This document shows positions 1 to 6,317 of a stretch of 7,520 nt of DNA, piece by piece (position 1 is the stretch's first letter; every line of letters begins with the position of its first letter). Below the pieces are notes generated by a model. The model searched no databases, was not told the origin of the DNA, and saw only the letters and a list, made by a program, of their open reading frames with translations. Location of the stretch: NCBI GenBank assembly GCA_963610315.1, contig CAVDMV010000035.1, positions 1 through 7,520 of the forward strand, written 5' to 3'. The translations under genes and the position numbers were made by a program. This stretch comes from UBA3210 sp963610315 (GTDB lineage Bacteria > Bacillota_I > Bacilli_A > RFN20 > CAG-449).

Positions 1-32
1 GATTAAAATATCATTTAGTGTTAGTATATGAA

Positions 33-1271
33 TTATAACTTATCATCTATTTTTAATTTATGAATCATTTTTTGCTTTTCTATTTCATTTTTCAGTTCTT
101 CATTACTTGGCAAATATAATTTATATTTTGATGCAAACAACTGTTCATTACCGTGCATTACTGAATATTTAGCTATATCCTCGTCTGTATCAGAGCATAG
201 TACTATGCCAATAGTTGGATTGTCTGAGTCTTCTTTTATCAATTCGTCATACATCCTAATGTACATGTCCATTTGACCTACATCTTGATGAGTAATTTTA
301 GAACTTTTTAAATCAATTAATACAAAACATTTAAGTATATAATTATAAAATACCAAATCTATATAATAGTCTTCTTTTTCGGTATGGATTCTCTTTTGTC
401 TAGAAACAAAAGCATAGCCTTTTCCAAGTTCCATTAAAAATTTTTGTATATGAGTAATTATTGAACTTTCAATATCGCTTTCAAGATAAGTGTTGTCTTC
501 ACTAATTCCTAAAAATTCTAACACCATTGGATCTTTTATATAGTCAAGTTTATTTGATTGATTAGGCTTATTAACATCAATCATTTCCTTATGAACTTTA
601 TCTTTAAAATGAGTTGATAGCATTCTTTCATAATATTGACTTGATATATTTCTTTGCAATGTTCTAACACTCCAACATTCGTTAAAGCATTCCTTTTCGT
701 ACCATTTTCTGGCTTCACTATTGTCGACCTGAAGAAGTATTCTATAATGGGTCCAGCTAAGGAAAGATTTTGAACTCACTGCGTTCAAAATGTCAGGAAA
801 CTTATAATAGAAGTCCAAATAATAATATAAATTTCTTTGATCAAAGCCTTTTCCATATTGACCAGTTAATTTTTTAGAAAGTTCACTAATTATTTTCTTG
901 CCATAATCCGCTTTATCATTTCCAAGAACTTCAATCGCAATTCTCTTTCCAATTAAATAATTTCTTTGAACCAATAAATAATTAACCGCCTTATTTGCGA
1001 TATTATATGATTCACTAATAACTTTTGAAATATCATCATATAAGTTAGAAGTATTAAGATTATTAATAGTTAATATATTTGAATTATCAAAATCAATTTT
1101 ATTTTTTTCGCAAAACTCTGTTAATTTTTCAACAAATTTAAAACTAGGGTTAAAGACTCCTCTTTCTATTCTGCTTACAGTTGAATAATCAACGCCAAGT
1201 TCATGTGCTAATTTATCTTGAGATAAGCCTAGTTCTTTTCTTATTTTCTTTAGTTTTTCACTAATATCCAT
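33..1271 (-). CDS. XRE helix-turn-helix fused to YhcG-type DUF1016 / PD-(D/E)XK nuclease
   Basis: The protein has 412 residues and three parts. Residues 1-60 form an XRE/Cro-type helix-turn-helix (LGLSQDKLAHELGVDYSTVSRIERG). Residues about 80-215 match the DUF1016 N-terminal domain (QRNLYYYLDFYYKFP, LSWTHYRILL, RTLQRNISSQYYERML). Residues about 245-395 form the PD-(D/E)XK nuclease domain, with D305 in YYIDLVFYN, D320-L-K322 in VLIDLKSSK, and then GQMDMY with Q333 and Y337. YhcG-like proteins usually begin near the DUF1016 domain, so the regulator-like head is an addition that may bind DNA or autoregulate. The family is a predicted DNA nuclease found in restriction or defence islands; the exact target is unknown. 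The ATG at 1271 is supported by AAAGGAG seven bases upstream and by a good promoter. No gene follows within the window, and no terminator is visible in the last 32 bases. The domain calls are firm; a defence role is inferred. Confidence 0.92.
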   Translation of the reverse strand: MDISEKLKKIRKELGLSQDKLAHELGVDYSTVSRIERGVFNPSFKFVEKLTEFCEKNKIDFDNSNILTINNLNTSNLYDDISKVISESYNIANKAVNYLLVQRNYLIGKRIAIEVLGNDKADYGKKIISELSKKLTGQYGKGFDQRNLYYYLDFYYKFPDILNAVSSKSFLSWTHYRILLQVDNSEARKWYEKECFNECWSVRTLQRNISSQYYERMLSTHFKDKVHKEMIDVNKPNQSNKLDYIKDPMVLEFLGISEDNTYLESDIESSIITHIQKFLMELGKGYAFVSRQKRIHTEKEDYYIDLVFYNYILKCFVLIDLKSSKITHQDVGQMDMYIRMYDELIKEDSDNPTIGIVLCSDTDEDIAKYSVMHGNEQLFASKYKLYLPSNEELKNEIEKQKMIHKLKIDDKL

Positions 1272-1291
1272 ATAACCACTCCTTTTTTCAA

Positions 1292-1320
1292 ATTATAGCA
1301 TAAATGCCATATATTTTCAA
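1292..1320 (-). promoter_or_regulatory. Promoter of the XRE-DUF1016 gene with a dyad operator in the spacer
   Basis: On the minus strand the -35 is TTGAAA (1315-1320) and the -10 is TATAAT (1292-1297), with a 17-base spacer and a TGC extension before the -10. The spacer holds the perfect dyad GCAT-TT-ATGC (1298-1307). This is a natural place for the XRE head of the encoded protein to bind and repress its own gene. The promoter is seen directly; autoregulation is inferred. Confidence 0.75.
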
Positions 1321-1343
1321 TAAAAGTGTTTATTTTAATTACA

Positions 1344-1365
1344 GTAACTTTTTAAAAAATGTTAC
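1344..1365. other. Short AT-rich inverted repeat
   Basis: GTAACTTTTT is followed at once by AAAAAATGTTAC, giving a near-perfect hairpin of about ten pairs. It lies between repeat R1 and the promoter of the XRE-DUF1016 gene. Neither strand shows a convincing U-run after a GC stem, so a terminator role is uncertain; it may only block read-through weakly. Confidence 0.35.
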
Positions 1366-1402
1366 AAGTTTAATAAAAGCTTAAATTCTTACTCGTATGC
1401 AT

Positions 1403-1515
1403 ATAAATCCATTATTATTAATACATTTATCTATTACGCCTCTGGTTTCACTAGGTGAACCTTTAAGTATTGCGCAAGGCTTTGCATTATCTTGTATTTA
1501 ATATGATAGTAATTT
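1403..1515. repeat. Repeat R1 of a three-copy structured element
   Basis: On the plus strand this copy shares a lead-in (TATAAATCCATTATTATT, then CTATTACGCC) and a core hairpin, GGTTTCAC-TAG-GTGAACC (1444-1461), with copies at about 4742-4850 and 6390-6495. The second hairpin is present but decayed: AAGTATTGC pairs with GCATTATCTT with one mismatch and one bulge. Homology seems to continue through AATATGATAGTAATT to a TCATTA that lines up with the stop region of the winged-helix genes beside the other two copies. It lies between the operon terminator at 1562 and the promoter at 1320. Together with the short hairpin at 1344-1365 it accounts for most of the 317-base gap 1272-1588, where I see no gene. 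Confidence 0.75.
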
Positions 1516-1544
1516 TTTAAATCATTATTTTAATTCATATTTAA

Positions 1545-1580
1545 TAATAAAACACAAAAGAGTGAGTTAATATAACTCAC
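1545..1580 (-). terminator. Rho-independent terminator of the DUF4417/toxin operon
   Basis: Read on the minus strand, GTGAGTTA-TAT-TAACTCAC (1562-1580) is a perfect eight-pair stem with a three-base loop. It is followed by TCTTTTGTGTTTT. It begins eight bases after the stop codon at 1589, as expected for the end of the operon that starts at 3568. Confidence 0.8.
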
Positions 1581-1588
1581 CCAATAAA

Positions 1589-1929
1589 TTAATAAGGAAA
1601 TTTTGGTATGATTTGATATTTTATACCATATTTATCAAATTTCTTTTCCAAGACTTCTTCAGCATATCCTTTTTTAAATAAATATCCATTTTGCAAATAG
1701 CTTTTCGATTGAACGTAATTAAACCCTGTTAATTTTGAAATCAATTTAATATTTTCTAAAGAGATTTCATTTTCACCTAATATAAAAATCACATATTTAG
1801 TACTATCTAAATCCATGGGTGAGTTATAGGTTGTTACGACTTCATAATCACACGAAATACATTTTTTATAATTTCTCTACCGTTATTCATTACTATTAAT
1901 TCATTACCACATTTTGGACATTTAATCAT
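1589..1929 (-). CDS. Zinc-ribbon plus L7/L12 C-terminal-like small protein, frame interrupted
   Basis: Only the last 75 codons (1589-1816, ATG at 1816) are open as one frame, but that ATG has no ribosome site. The true start is probably the ATG at 1929, which overlaps the stop of the preceding gene by eight bases. From there the frame reads MIKCPKCGNELIV and loses phase in a run of six A (1862-1867 on the plus strand). With one base regained it continues as CISCDYEV and runs into the 75-residue part, for about 113 residues. The two CxxC pairs (C4/C7 and C24/C27) then form a zinc ribbon. The tail (ENIKLISKLTG, SKSYLQNG, EEVLEKKFDKYGIKYQI) resembles the ribosomal L7/L12 C-terminal fold by pattern. 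The break may be a sequencing slip, a real mutation, or a -1 frameshift at A-AAA-AAT. Function is unknown; operon position ties it to the toxin/immunity genes. Confidence 0.7.
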
Positions 1930-2245
1930 ATAATTTAGTAATCCTATCTTCTATTTCAAAACTTCCATCATTAATATTTTCAAGAAGTTTTTTTAATTCA
2001 TCAACCATTTTTAATAATAATTCTTTGTCTCTAAAAAATTTATTTTTATCAAAACTACAATTAGAATCTTCTGAATCAAAATGATAATATGAAGAGTATA
2101 AATCCGAAATTTTCTTATTTATTGAGGCTATATCTTTATTAGAATCAATGATTTCAATTCCTGTTATAGGTTCACCAGTTTCTTGATCAGAAATCCATAT
2201 AGCCCCTTGATTAAAGTCTAAATCTAATATTACTTTTTCTTTCAT
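1922..2245 (-). CDS. Acidic small protein, probable immunity/antitoxin partner
   Basis: The protein has 107 residues and is rich in Asp and Glu, with no signal peptide or membrane segment. The N-terminal half looks like beta strands (VILDLDFNQGAIWISD, GEPITGIEIID). The C-terminal half is helical (ELLLKMVDELKKLLENINDG). The ATG at 2245 overlaps the stop of the nuclease-like gene by four bases, so translation is probably coupled. It has the size, charge and position of an immunity protein placed directly after its basic nuclease toxin, which is the usual toxin-then-immunity order in polymorphic toxin loci. I do not recognise the exact family, and the immunity role is inferred from context. It could instead be an unrelated accessory phage protein. 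Confidence 0.8.
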   Translation of the reverse strand: MKEKVILDLDFNQGAIWISDQETGEPITGIEIIDSNKDIASINKKISDLYSSYYHFDSEDSNCSFDKNKFFRDKELLLKMVDELKKLLENINDGSFEIEDRITKLYD

Positions 2246-2775
2246 TTCTTATTCCTCCTTATTAACGCTAAAGCCTCTTTTTTTGATATTGGATATGCAG
2301 ATACTATATATCCATTAGATCCTACACCCGTTTGTAAATAATATTTGCCTGATTTGCTATATAATCTCTCATAGCAATCTCGTCCATTCCTTTGTGTTAC
2401 TTTTTCATATTCCAATTTACCATGTTCAATTATATTTTTTATATGACTTTGAATTTTATCAACTGACACACCATGCTTATTTGCAAAGTCATTTGAATGC
2501 CTAGCCTTTATATGATTTAAACCGCTTTGATCATTACCTTTTTCAAGCCAAATTAATTTGCCAATGCTATCATTAGTAACAAATATTACATCTTCTTTAT
2601 TAAATTTAACACCAGCGTTTTGTAATTTCATTACATCTTCTTCAGTAACTAAAGTCTGCTGTTTTGGATAATTAGCTTGCTTTTGTTCTTTCAATTTATT
2701 CATTAACTCATAATTTTCAAAACTTAATTGTCCATGAACACCAATTGATAAACCACTATTTATTTTCCTACCCAT
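2242..2775 (-). CDS. BECR-fold-like nuclease toxin candidate (MuF-C / polymorphic toxin type)
   Basis: The protein has 177 residues from the ATG at 2775, which has AGGTG six bases upstream. A GTG at 2784 would fall on the ribosome site and is less likely. The C-terminal half carries the pattern of the Barnase-EndoU-ColicinE5/D-RelE-like toxins found at the C-terminus of phage MuF proteins and in polymorphic toxins: GLNHIKARHSNDF (H88, R92, H93 are candidate catalytic residues), a helix IQSHIKNIIEHGKL, an RNGRDCYERLY strand, and GSNGYIVSAYPI near the end. The tail is basic (LIRRNKK). Residues 1-60 are a linker-like region with no LXG, WXG100 or other secretion head, so this is a stand-alone domain or a decapitated toxin. 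It overlaps DUF4417 upstream by eight bases and the acidic gene downstream by four. RNase activity is inferred from fold resemblance only. Confidence 0.8.
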   Translation of the reverse strand: MGRKINSGLSIGVHGQLSFENYELMNKLKEQKQANYPKQQTLVTEEDVMKLQNAGVKFNKEDVIFVTNDSIGKLIWLEKGNDQSGLNHIKARHSNDFANKHGVSVDKIQSHIKNIIEHGKLEYEKVTQRNGRDCYERLYSKSGKYYLQTGVGSNGYIVSAYPISKKEALALIRRNKK

Positions 2776-3568
2776 TGATATCACCTCTATTTCTTCTTAA
2801 TAGAGTATTATCAATGATATAAACATCAACATTATTCTTATATGCATAATCTAGCATATCTTTTGTAGATTCTTCTTTGGATACTGAATATACAATCAAT
2901 GATTTAGGATGTCTTGTATCAATTAATTTTTTTAATGCTTTCTTAAATAAACTTTTATTAGGTTCATCCATTACACCTTTAAGTGATACTGCGACAACAG
3001 AATTTTTCATTATATGTTCAAAGCACCAATTAAGTGAATTTTCATTTGCATAAGTCATTAAAGGAATAACTACTGCATTAAGTTCAAATATTAACCATAG
3101 TGATACAACTAATTGTTTTCTTAGATTATTTAATATTACAGTTTTATCAAAATCACCATATAAAGAATAATCTGGTGATATAAAGAATCTCACTTCTTTA
3201 TATCTTTCTTTATAATATTTTAATAGTTCAATGTCTTTATAAATAATTGCATTATAAAGACCATCAATTGTATCAAATACACTATCATCTTTAAACCAAG
3301 CTACACATGTATTATTAGTAATATTATATAAGCCAGTCTCAGTTTCTAGTGCAATAAAGTCAGGAATAACATTTATAAAACAACCTATATCAGGTAGTTC
3401 CATAAGATTATTCTTAGTTGTCTTATTAGTTAGATAAAAGCCATATAAATCACTTTTATCAATGGAGGAATAATCCAACTTGAGTTGTATTTTAGTTTTA
3501 ATTTTATTAACTTTTATTTTCTTTTTAGCATTAAAAGTTAATGATTTTTTAGAATTTATCATAGTCAT
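2768..3568 (-). CDS. DUF4417 domain-containing phage-type protein
   Basis: The protein has 266 residues from the ATG at 3568, chosen because GAGGTG lies five bases upstream; a TTG at 3583 lies before that ribosome site and is unlikely. The DUF4417 hallmarks are visible. FISPDYSLYGD comes near residues 129-139. The LRKQLVVSLWLIFELNAVVIPLMTYANENSLNWCFEHI stretch, broken here only by description, runs over about residues 150-186. SVVAVSLKG follows, and HPKSLIVYSVSKEE comes near the C-terminus. The N-terminus is basic (SKKSLTFNAKKKIKVNK). The family is common in Bacillota prophages and has no settled function. Here it opens a four-gene overlapping operon that leads into the nuclease-like gene, which suits a phage-derived unit. 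The 117-base leader upstream contains a long inverted repeat and a possible antisense RNA. Confidence 0.85.
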   Translation of the reverse strand: MTMINSKKSLTFNAKKKIKVNKIKTKIQLKLDYSSIDKSDLYGFYLTNKTTKNNLMELPDIGCFINVIPDFIALETETGLYNITNNTCVAWFKDDSVFDTIDGLYNAIIYKDIELLKYYKERYKEVRFFISPDYSLYGDFDKTVILNNLRKQLVVSLWLIFELNAVVIPLMTYANENSLNWCFEHIMKNSVVAVSLKGVMDEPNKSLFKKALKKLIDTRHPKSLIVYSVSKEESTKDMLDYAYKNNVDVYIIDNTLLRRNRGDING

Positions 3569-3599
3569 AACATCACCTCGCAATCAAAAAATTTGACTA

Positions 3600-3628
3600 T
3601 TGATAAGTTAATGTAACCATGATAAAAT
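3600..3628 (+). promoter_or_regulatory. Candidate plus-strand promoter inside the DUF4417 leader
   Basis: TTGATA (3600-3605) and TAAAAT (3623-3628) are 17 bases apart, with a TGA extension before the -10. Its orientation is opposite to all neighbouring genes, and no plus-strand gene follows. A hairpin followed by a U-run lies about 65 bases downstream, so it could drive a small antisense RNA. Confidence 0.4.
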
Positions 3629-3661
3629 CTAATTGCTATCTATGTTTTATACATGGTTACA
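3612..3661. repeat. Long inverted repeat in the DUF4417 leader
   Basis: TGTAACCATG (3612-3621) and CATGGTTACA (3652-3661) are a perfect ten-base inverted repeat. It is extended inward by ATAAAA/TTTTAT with one bulged base, giving about sixteen pairs around a 17-base loop. It lies between the protease stop and the DUF4417 start. It could be an operator with two half-sites (each with ACCATG next to a TAAAA box), a leader hairpin controlling read-through from the protease gene, or part of a small RNA. Confidence 0.7.
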
Positions 3662-3698
3662 AGAATTAATTCTATTGCCGTAGGATTAATTCTTTTTT
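3635..3698 (+). ncRNA. Possible small antisense RNA
   Basis: A plus-strand transcript from the promoter at 3600-3628 would start near 3635. It would meet the hairpin AAGAATTAAT (3661-3670) / ATTAATTCTT (3685-3694), whose right arm merges into six T (3693-3698). The product would be about 64 bases and complementary to the 3' end of the protease gene and the DUF4417 leader. Promoter and terminator-like parts are visible, but the stem is AT-rich. Expression and role are inferred. Confidence 0.3.
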
Positions 3699-4264
3699 AT
3701 TTTATTAAACTTATAATAATTATTCATATATTCTCTTTCAAAATCAAACAATGAAAATCCATAAGAATTTATTCTATTATTAATACCAGTTAAATAATTT
3801 CTTGAAGCTTCTAATGATAGTCCAAAGAAAGATGTTATTTCTTCTTGAGAAAAATAATTATTTTCAATGATTATACATTTTGGCGCGAGTAAAATTTTTG
3901 CAAAATAATCAGCTAGTTTTTCTTCATCTTTATTATATTTTTCCTCGCCACATAATATATGTTTTATTTCATGAGCAAGTGTATATCTTTGTCTTGCAAT
4001 GCAATTATAATCATTGATATAAATAATATACCTAATAGACCCATTAGATAAATGTTCTACAACAGTATATCCTTTATCTAAAGGATCCTTACTTTTAATA
4101 TATTCTAATTGTTCATTATTTAATGAAGAATAATAAACTATTTTAGCATTCAAAATATCAGTCGCTATTTTAAATATATCAAGAGGAAAACTATATAATT
4201 GATAATCGTTCAAAAATTCTAGTGCTAGTCTATCCATTCTTTCAAAATCTTTACCATTAACCAT
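3686..4264 (-). CDS. ImmA/IrrE family metallo-endopeptidase
   Basis: The protein has 192 residues with the zinc protease motif HEIKH (H98, E99, H102) in RQRYTLAHEIKHILCGEE. The third ligand is probably E115 in EEKLADYFAKILLAP, the usual ExxADxFA helix. In ICEBs1 and related phages ImmA cleaves the XRE repressor ImmR and so induces the element; the same pairing is seen here. The ATG at 4264 shares one base with the repressor stop (TAATG), so the two are translationally coupled, with GGTGAT as a ribosome site within the end of the repressor gene. The length and motif spacing are normal, so the enzyme looks intact. The substrate is inferred to be the upstream repressor. Confidence 0.93.
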   Translation of the reverse strand: MVNGKDFERMDRLALEFLNDYQLYSFPLDIFKIATDILNAKIVYYSSLNNEQLEYIKSKDPLDKGYTVVEHLSNGSIRYIIYINDYNCIARQRYTLAHEIKHILCGEEKYNKDEEKLADYFAKILLAPKCIIIENNYFSQEEITSFFGLSLEASRNYLTGINNRINSYGFSLFDFEREYMNNYYKFNKIKKN

Positions 4265-4581
4265 TATTTATCACCAAATAACAATTTTAATAATTCCATT
4301 TTTTCTGTGTCAGATAAATCAGCTCTATTACGCATAATTATATTTCTTGTTTCTACATATGGATTTTCTTGATTTTCTTTATTCTCACCTCCTAAAAGAT
4401 AAGTCTCATTAACGCCTAATGCCTTTGAAACATTAATAACTATATCAAGACGCGGAGTAGATTCCCCTTTTAAGTATCTACATAAAGTAGCTTCAGATAC
4501 TCCGCTCATCTTTGATAATTCTTTTTGATTAATGTTCTTTTCATTCATTAACGATTTAACTCTTATTGCAAATTCAGTCAT
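4264..4581 (-). CDS. XRE family (ImmR-like) transcriptional repressor
   Basis: The protein has 105 residues. Residues 6-63 form a classical Cro/CI helix-turn-helix (NINQKELSKMSGVSEATLCRYLKGESTPRLD, described here as helices around residues 17-45, then VSKALGVNETYLL). A polar linker and a short C-terminal helix (SDTEKMELLKLLFG) follow, as in ImmR-type repressors cleaved by ImmA. The ATG at 4581 is preceded by GGAGGTGG at good spacing. Its promoter carries dyads and direct repeats suited to autoregulation. Unlike a normal lysogeny switch there is no divergent lytic or excision gene next to it: the other side holds repeat R2 and a Schlafen-type gene. Confidence 0.93.
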   Translation of the reverse strand: MTEFAIRVKSLMNEKNINQKELSKMSGVSEATLCRYLKGESTPRLDIVINVSKALGVNETYLLGGENKENQENPYVETRNIIMRNRADLSDTEKMELLKLLFGDK

Positions 4582-4620
4582 AAGTCCACCTCCAAAATTA
4601 CTTATTTCTAAATCTAATGA

Positions 4621-4677
4621 TATTATAACAATTTCATTTTGAAATTACAAGTAATTGACTTTGAAATTATTATAACA
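4621..4677. repeat. Operator-like direct repeats upstream of the XRE repressor
   Basis: TATTATAACA occurs at 4621-4630 and 4668-4677. TTTGAAATTA occurs at 4638-4647 and 4660-4669, exactly 22 bases apart, about two helical turns. The second TATTATAACA gives another TGTTATAAT box on the minus strand, a possible second promoter without a clear -35. These are likely repressor sites; binding is inferred. Confidence 0.6.
4622..4650 (-). promoter_or_regulatory. Promoter of the repressor-protease operon
   Basis: On the minus strand the -35 is TTGTAA (4645-4650) and the -10 is TATAAT (4622-4627), with a 17-base spacer and a TGT extension. The dyad ATTTCA-AAA-TGAAAT (4631-4645) fills the spacer. AATTAC-AA-GTAATT lies over the -35 (4643-4656). 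Both are plausible binding sites for the encoded repressor. Confidence 0.75.
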
Positions 4678-4682
4678 TTTTA

Positions 4683-4713
4683 AAAGTGGCCACAAATTTA
4701 TCGTAACCACTTC
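4683..4713 (-). other. Hairpin, possible weak terminator after the R2 repeat
   Basis: On the minus strand AAGTGG, a 17-base loop and CCACTT are followed by TTAAAATG. The inner GTGGCCAC is itself a palindrome, so the fold is ambiguous. It lies downstream of the Schlafen-type gene and R2 and before the repressor promoter, where a terminator would be useful. The U-run is short. Confidence 0.35.
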
Positions 4714-4741
4714 TATTTCATTTAAATATTATTCTAAAAGT

Positions 4742-4850
4742 TATAAATCCATTATTATTTAAATACTTTTTATTTACGTATCTGGTTTCACTCGGTGAAC
4801 CTAGCAAGGAAGTGCAAAATAAGCATTTTCTTGCAATATGAGGTAATTAA
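4742..4850. repeat. Repeat R2 of a three-copy structured element
   Basis: On the plus strand: lead-in TATAAATCCATTATTATTT, then the core hairpin GGTTTCAC-TCG-GTGAACC (4784-4801), then a second hairpin GCAAGGAAGTGC (4804-4815) / GCATTTTCTTGC (4823-4834). The second stem is twelve pairs including two G-U, with a seven-base loop. It begins about 20 bases after the stop of the 4870-6270 gene. Homology to R3 continues through AATATGAGGTAATT toward the gene's 3' end. Together with the operator region it fills the 288-base gap 4582-4869; no gene is seen there. Confidence 0.85.
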
Positions 4851-4869
4851 AAATTTTTTTCAATTAATC

Positions 4870-6270
4870 TTAATCATTAACTTTCCAATAGCCGCCATTA
4901 TTTGAACCTATTCTTTCAACTATATTTTTTTCCTTTAAGATTCTCAAATTCTTTTTTACGCCTTGAGATGATAGTGCTGTTTTAAGCATTAATTGCGAAA
5001 TTGTTACATTCGGATTATTTCTAATTTCTGAAATTATAATTTCTTGAGACTTATTAATCTTTTGGGTTACTTTTTGGTCTACTCTTTGGTCTACTATTTT
5101 AAAAGAATTTACATTTATCTTATTAAATGGAATTATTACTATAATTCTATTTTTTTCAATTTTAATGCTTTCTTTTCCATATTTCCCTACAATTTTAGGA
5201 ACCCCTCTACCTGAGCGTTCACTTATTCTTAATTGTAAGAAAATTGAAGCAAGTATTTCGTTTACTGGTATACTCGCACCATTATAAAATCCATTTTCAT
5301 CTTGTTCTAATGCTAGTCCCCCATGAGACAATATTTCAATTCTATCAGTATAGATTGTTATTTGAGGTCCATTTAAAATCAACCATTTATTATGAATAAA
5401 TGCATTTAAAATAGCTTCATGAAAAGCTTCATAGTCAAATAAAGGTACATCTATTCTCTCTGATATTCTATTTCTTTCATCTGCTTGAATTATATTAATT
5501 GCATCTCCATATTCTAGAATTTTGTCCATTGAATATAAAATACAATTATTTCCAAATTCTTTTACCGAAAAAAGTGATGCTGTTTTATCTTTTCCGCTAA
5601 AAATAGAAACTCTAACTGGAATAGAATTTTGATCAGATAAAATATATGCCATTATATTATATTTATTGTCTTTATTTTTCAGCTTTAATGTTTTTTCAAA
5701 TGTATCTTGTCTTAAAGTTATCCCTTTAGCCCCATAATACATAAAAAGTTTCTCGAATGTTAATTCTTGAGCATAATCAGGAGCGGCAGTATTAACTATT
5801 GTAGGTATACCATTAACCAATACATTATTAAGTTTTATTTCCCATTCAGGAAACTTTTTTAATTTTTCTTTACTCGAACCTATTCTTATATACGATTCAT
5901 CTTTATATTTCGTAATTACAGATTTAGATTGTGGAATGATTAAGATAACAATTCTTTTACCATAATAATCAAAGTCTAGTACATCAAATGCAATTTTAGG
6001 GTTTAAATTTCTTGATAAATAATGTTTATAAGGTTCATGATCAATATCTTTATTAAAATTAACGCTAGTTCCAACTATTTCTTTAGTTTTATCGGTAACT
6101 CCCCAAACAATATATCCATATTCCATTCCAAAAAGCGCAGCACCATTTGCAATGGCAGATATATATTCACCTATCTCGTCTTTATTAAACCAATTTTCTT
6201 TAAAATCAAGCCATTCATATTCATCTTTATAGGCCAACAATTTTTCAAACAAATCGTATTTTTCATCCAT
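4870..6270 (-). CDS. Schlafen/AlbA_2-type ATP-binding protein with C-terminal winged helix
   Basis: The protein has 466 residues from the ATG at 6270, chosen because AAAGAGGG precedes it; a TTG at 6294 gives an eight-residue extension and lacks a site. Residues about 14-140 are the AlbA_2 domain (EYEWLDFKENW, EIGEYISAIANGAAL, YGYIVWGVTD, SYIRIGSSKEK). Residues about 270-380 resemble the C-terminal HATPase_c_4 part of these proteins (FHEAILNAFIHN with E285 and N289, IEILSHGGL, ISERSGRGVPKIV). A linker with repeats (VDQRVDQKVTQKINKSQ) leads to a winged helix at about 405-466 ending GGYWKVND. Members are often annotated as transcriptional regulators or defence-island proteins; the biochemical role is unsettled. 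Its promoter region bears a tandem 12-bp array, and the same C-terminus recurs in the fragment at 6500-6702. Confidence 0.9.
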   Translation of the reverse strand: MDEKYDLFEKLLAYKDEYEWLDFKENWFNKDEIGEYISAIANGAALFGMEYGYIVWGVTDKTKEIVGTSVNFNKDIDHEPYKHYLSRNLNPKIAFDVLDFDYYGKRIVILIIPQSKSVITKYKDESYIRIGSSKEKLKKFPEWEIKLNNVLVNGIPTIVNTAAPDYAQELTFEKLFMYYGAKGITLRQDTFEKTLKLKNKDNKYNIMAYILSDQNSIPVRVSIFSGKDKTASLFSVKEFGNNCILYSMDKILEYGDAINIIQADERNRISERIDVPLFDYEAFHEAILNAFIHNKWLILNGPQITIYTDRIEILSHGGLALEQDENGFYNGASIPVNEILASIFLQLRISERSGRGVPKIVGKYGKESIKIEKNRIIVIIPFNKINVNSFKIVDQRVDQKVTQKINKSQEIIISEIRNNPNVTISQLMLKTALSSQGVKKNLRILKEKNIVERIGSNNGGYWKVND

Positions 6271-6295
6271 ATAAAAGCCCTCTTTCCATATCAAT

Positions 6296-6301
6296 AGTAT
6301 A
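6296..6301 (-). promoter_or_regulatory. Extended -10 of the Schlafen-type gene
   Basis: On the minus strand TGATATACT gives a TG-A-TATACT extended -10 about 25 bases before the start codon. No good -35 lies at 16-18 bases; that position is taken by the first unit of the 12-bp tandem array, so an activator or repressor bound there could set the promoter's activity. Confidence 0.5.
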
Positions 6302-6317
6302 TCATATAAAATTTAAA

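Noticed and set aside
1589..1816. Stand-alone 75-residue gene starting at 1816
   Set aside because: The ATG has no ribosome site, and the preceding sequence encodes the second half of a zinc ribbon in the same frame, so it is the tail of a larger interrupted gene.
6022..6297. Plus-strand open frame of 91 codons
   Set aside because: It lies inside the minus-strand AlbA_2-type gene, has a low-complexity Phe/Ile-rich product and no ribosome site; it is a shadow frame.
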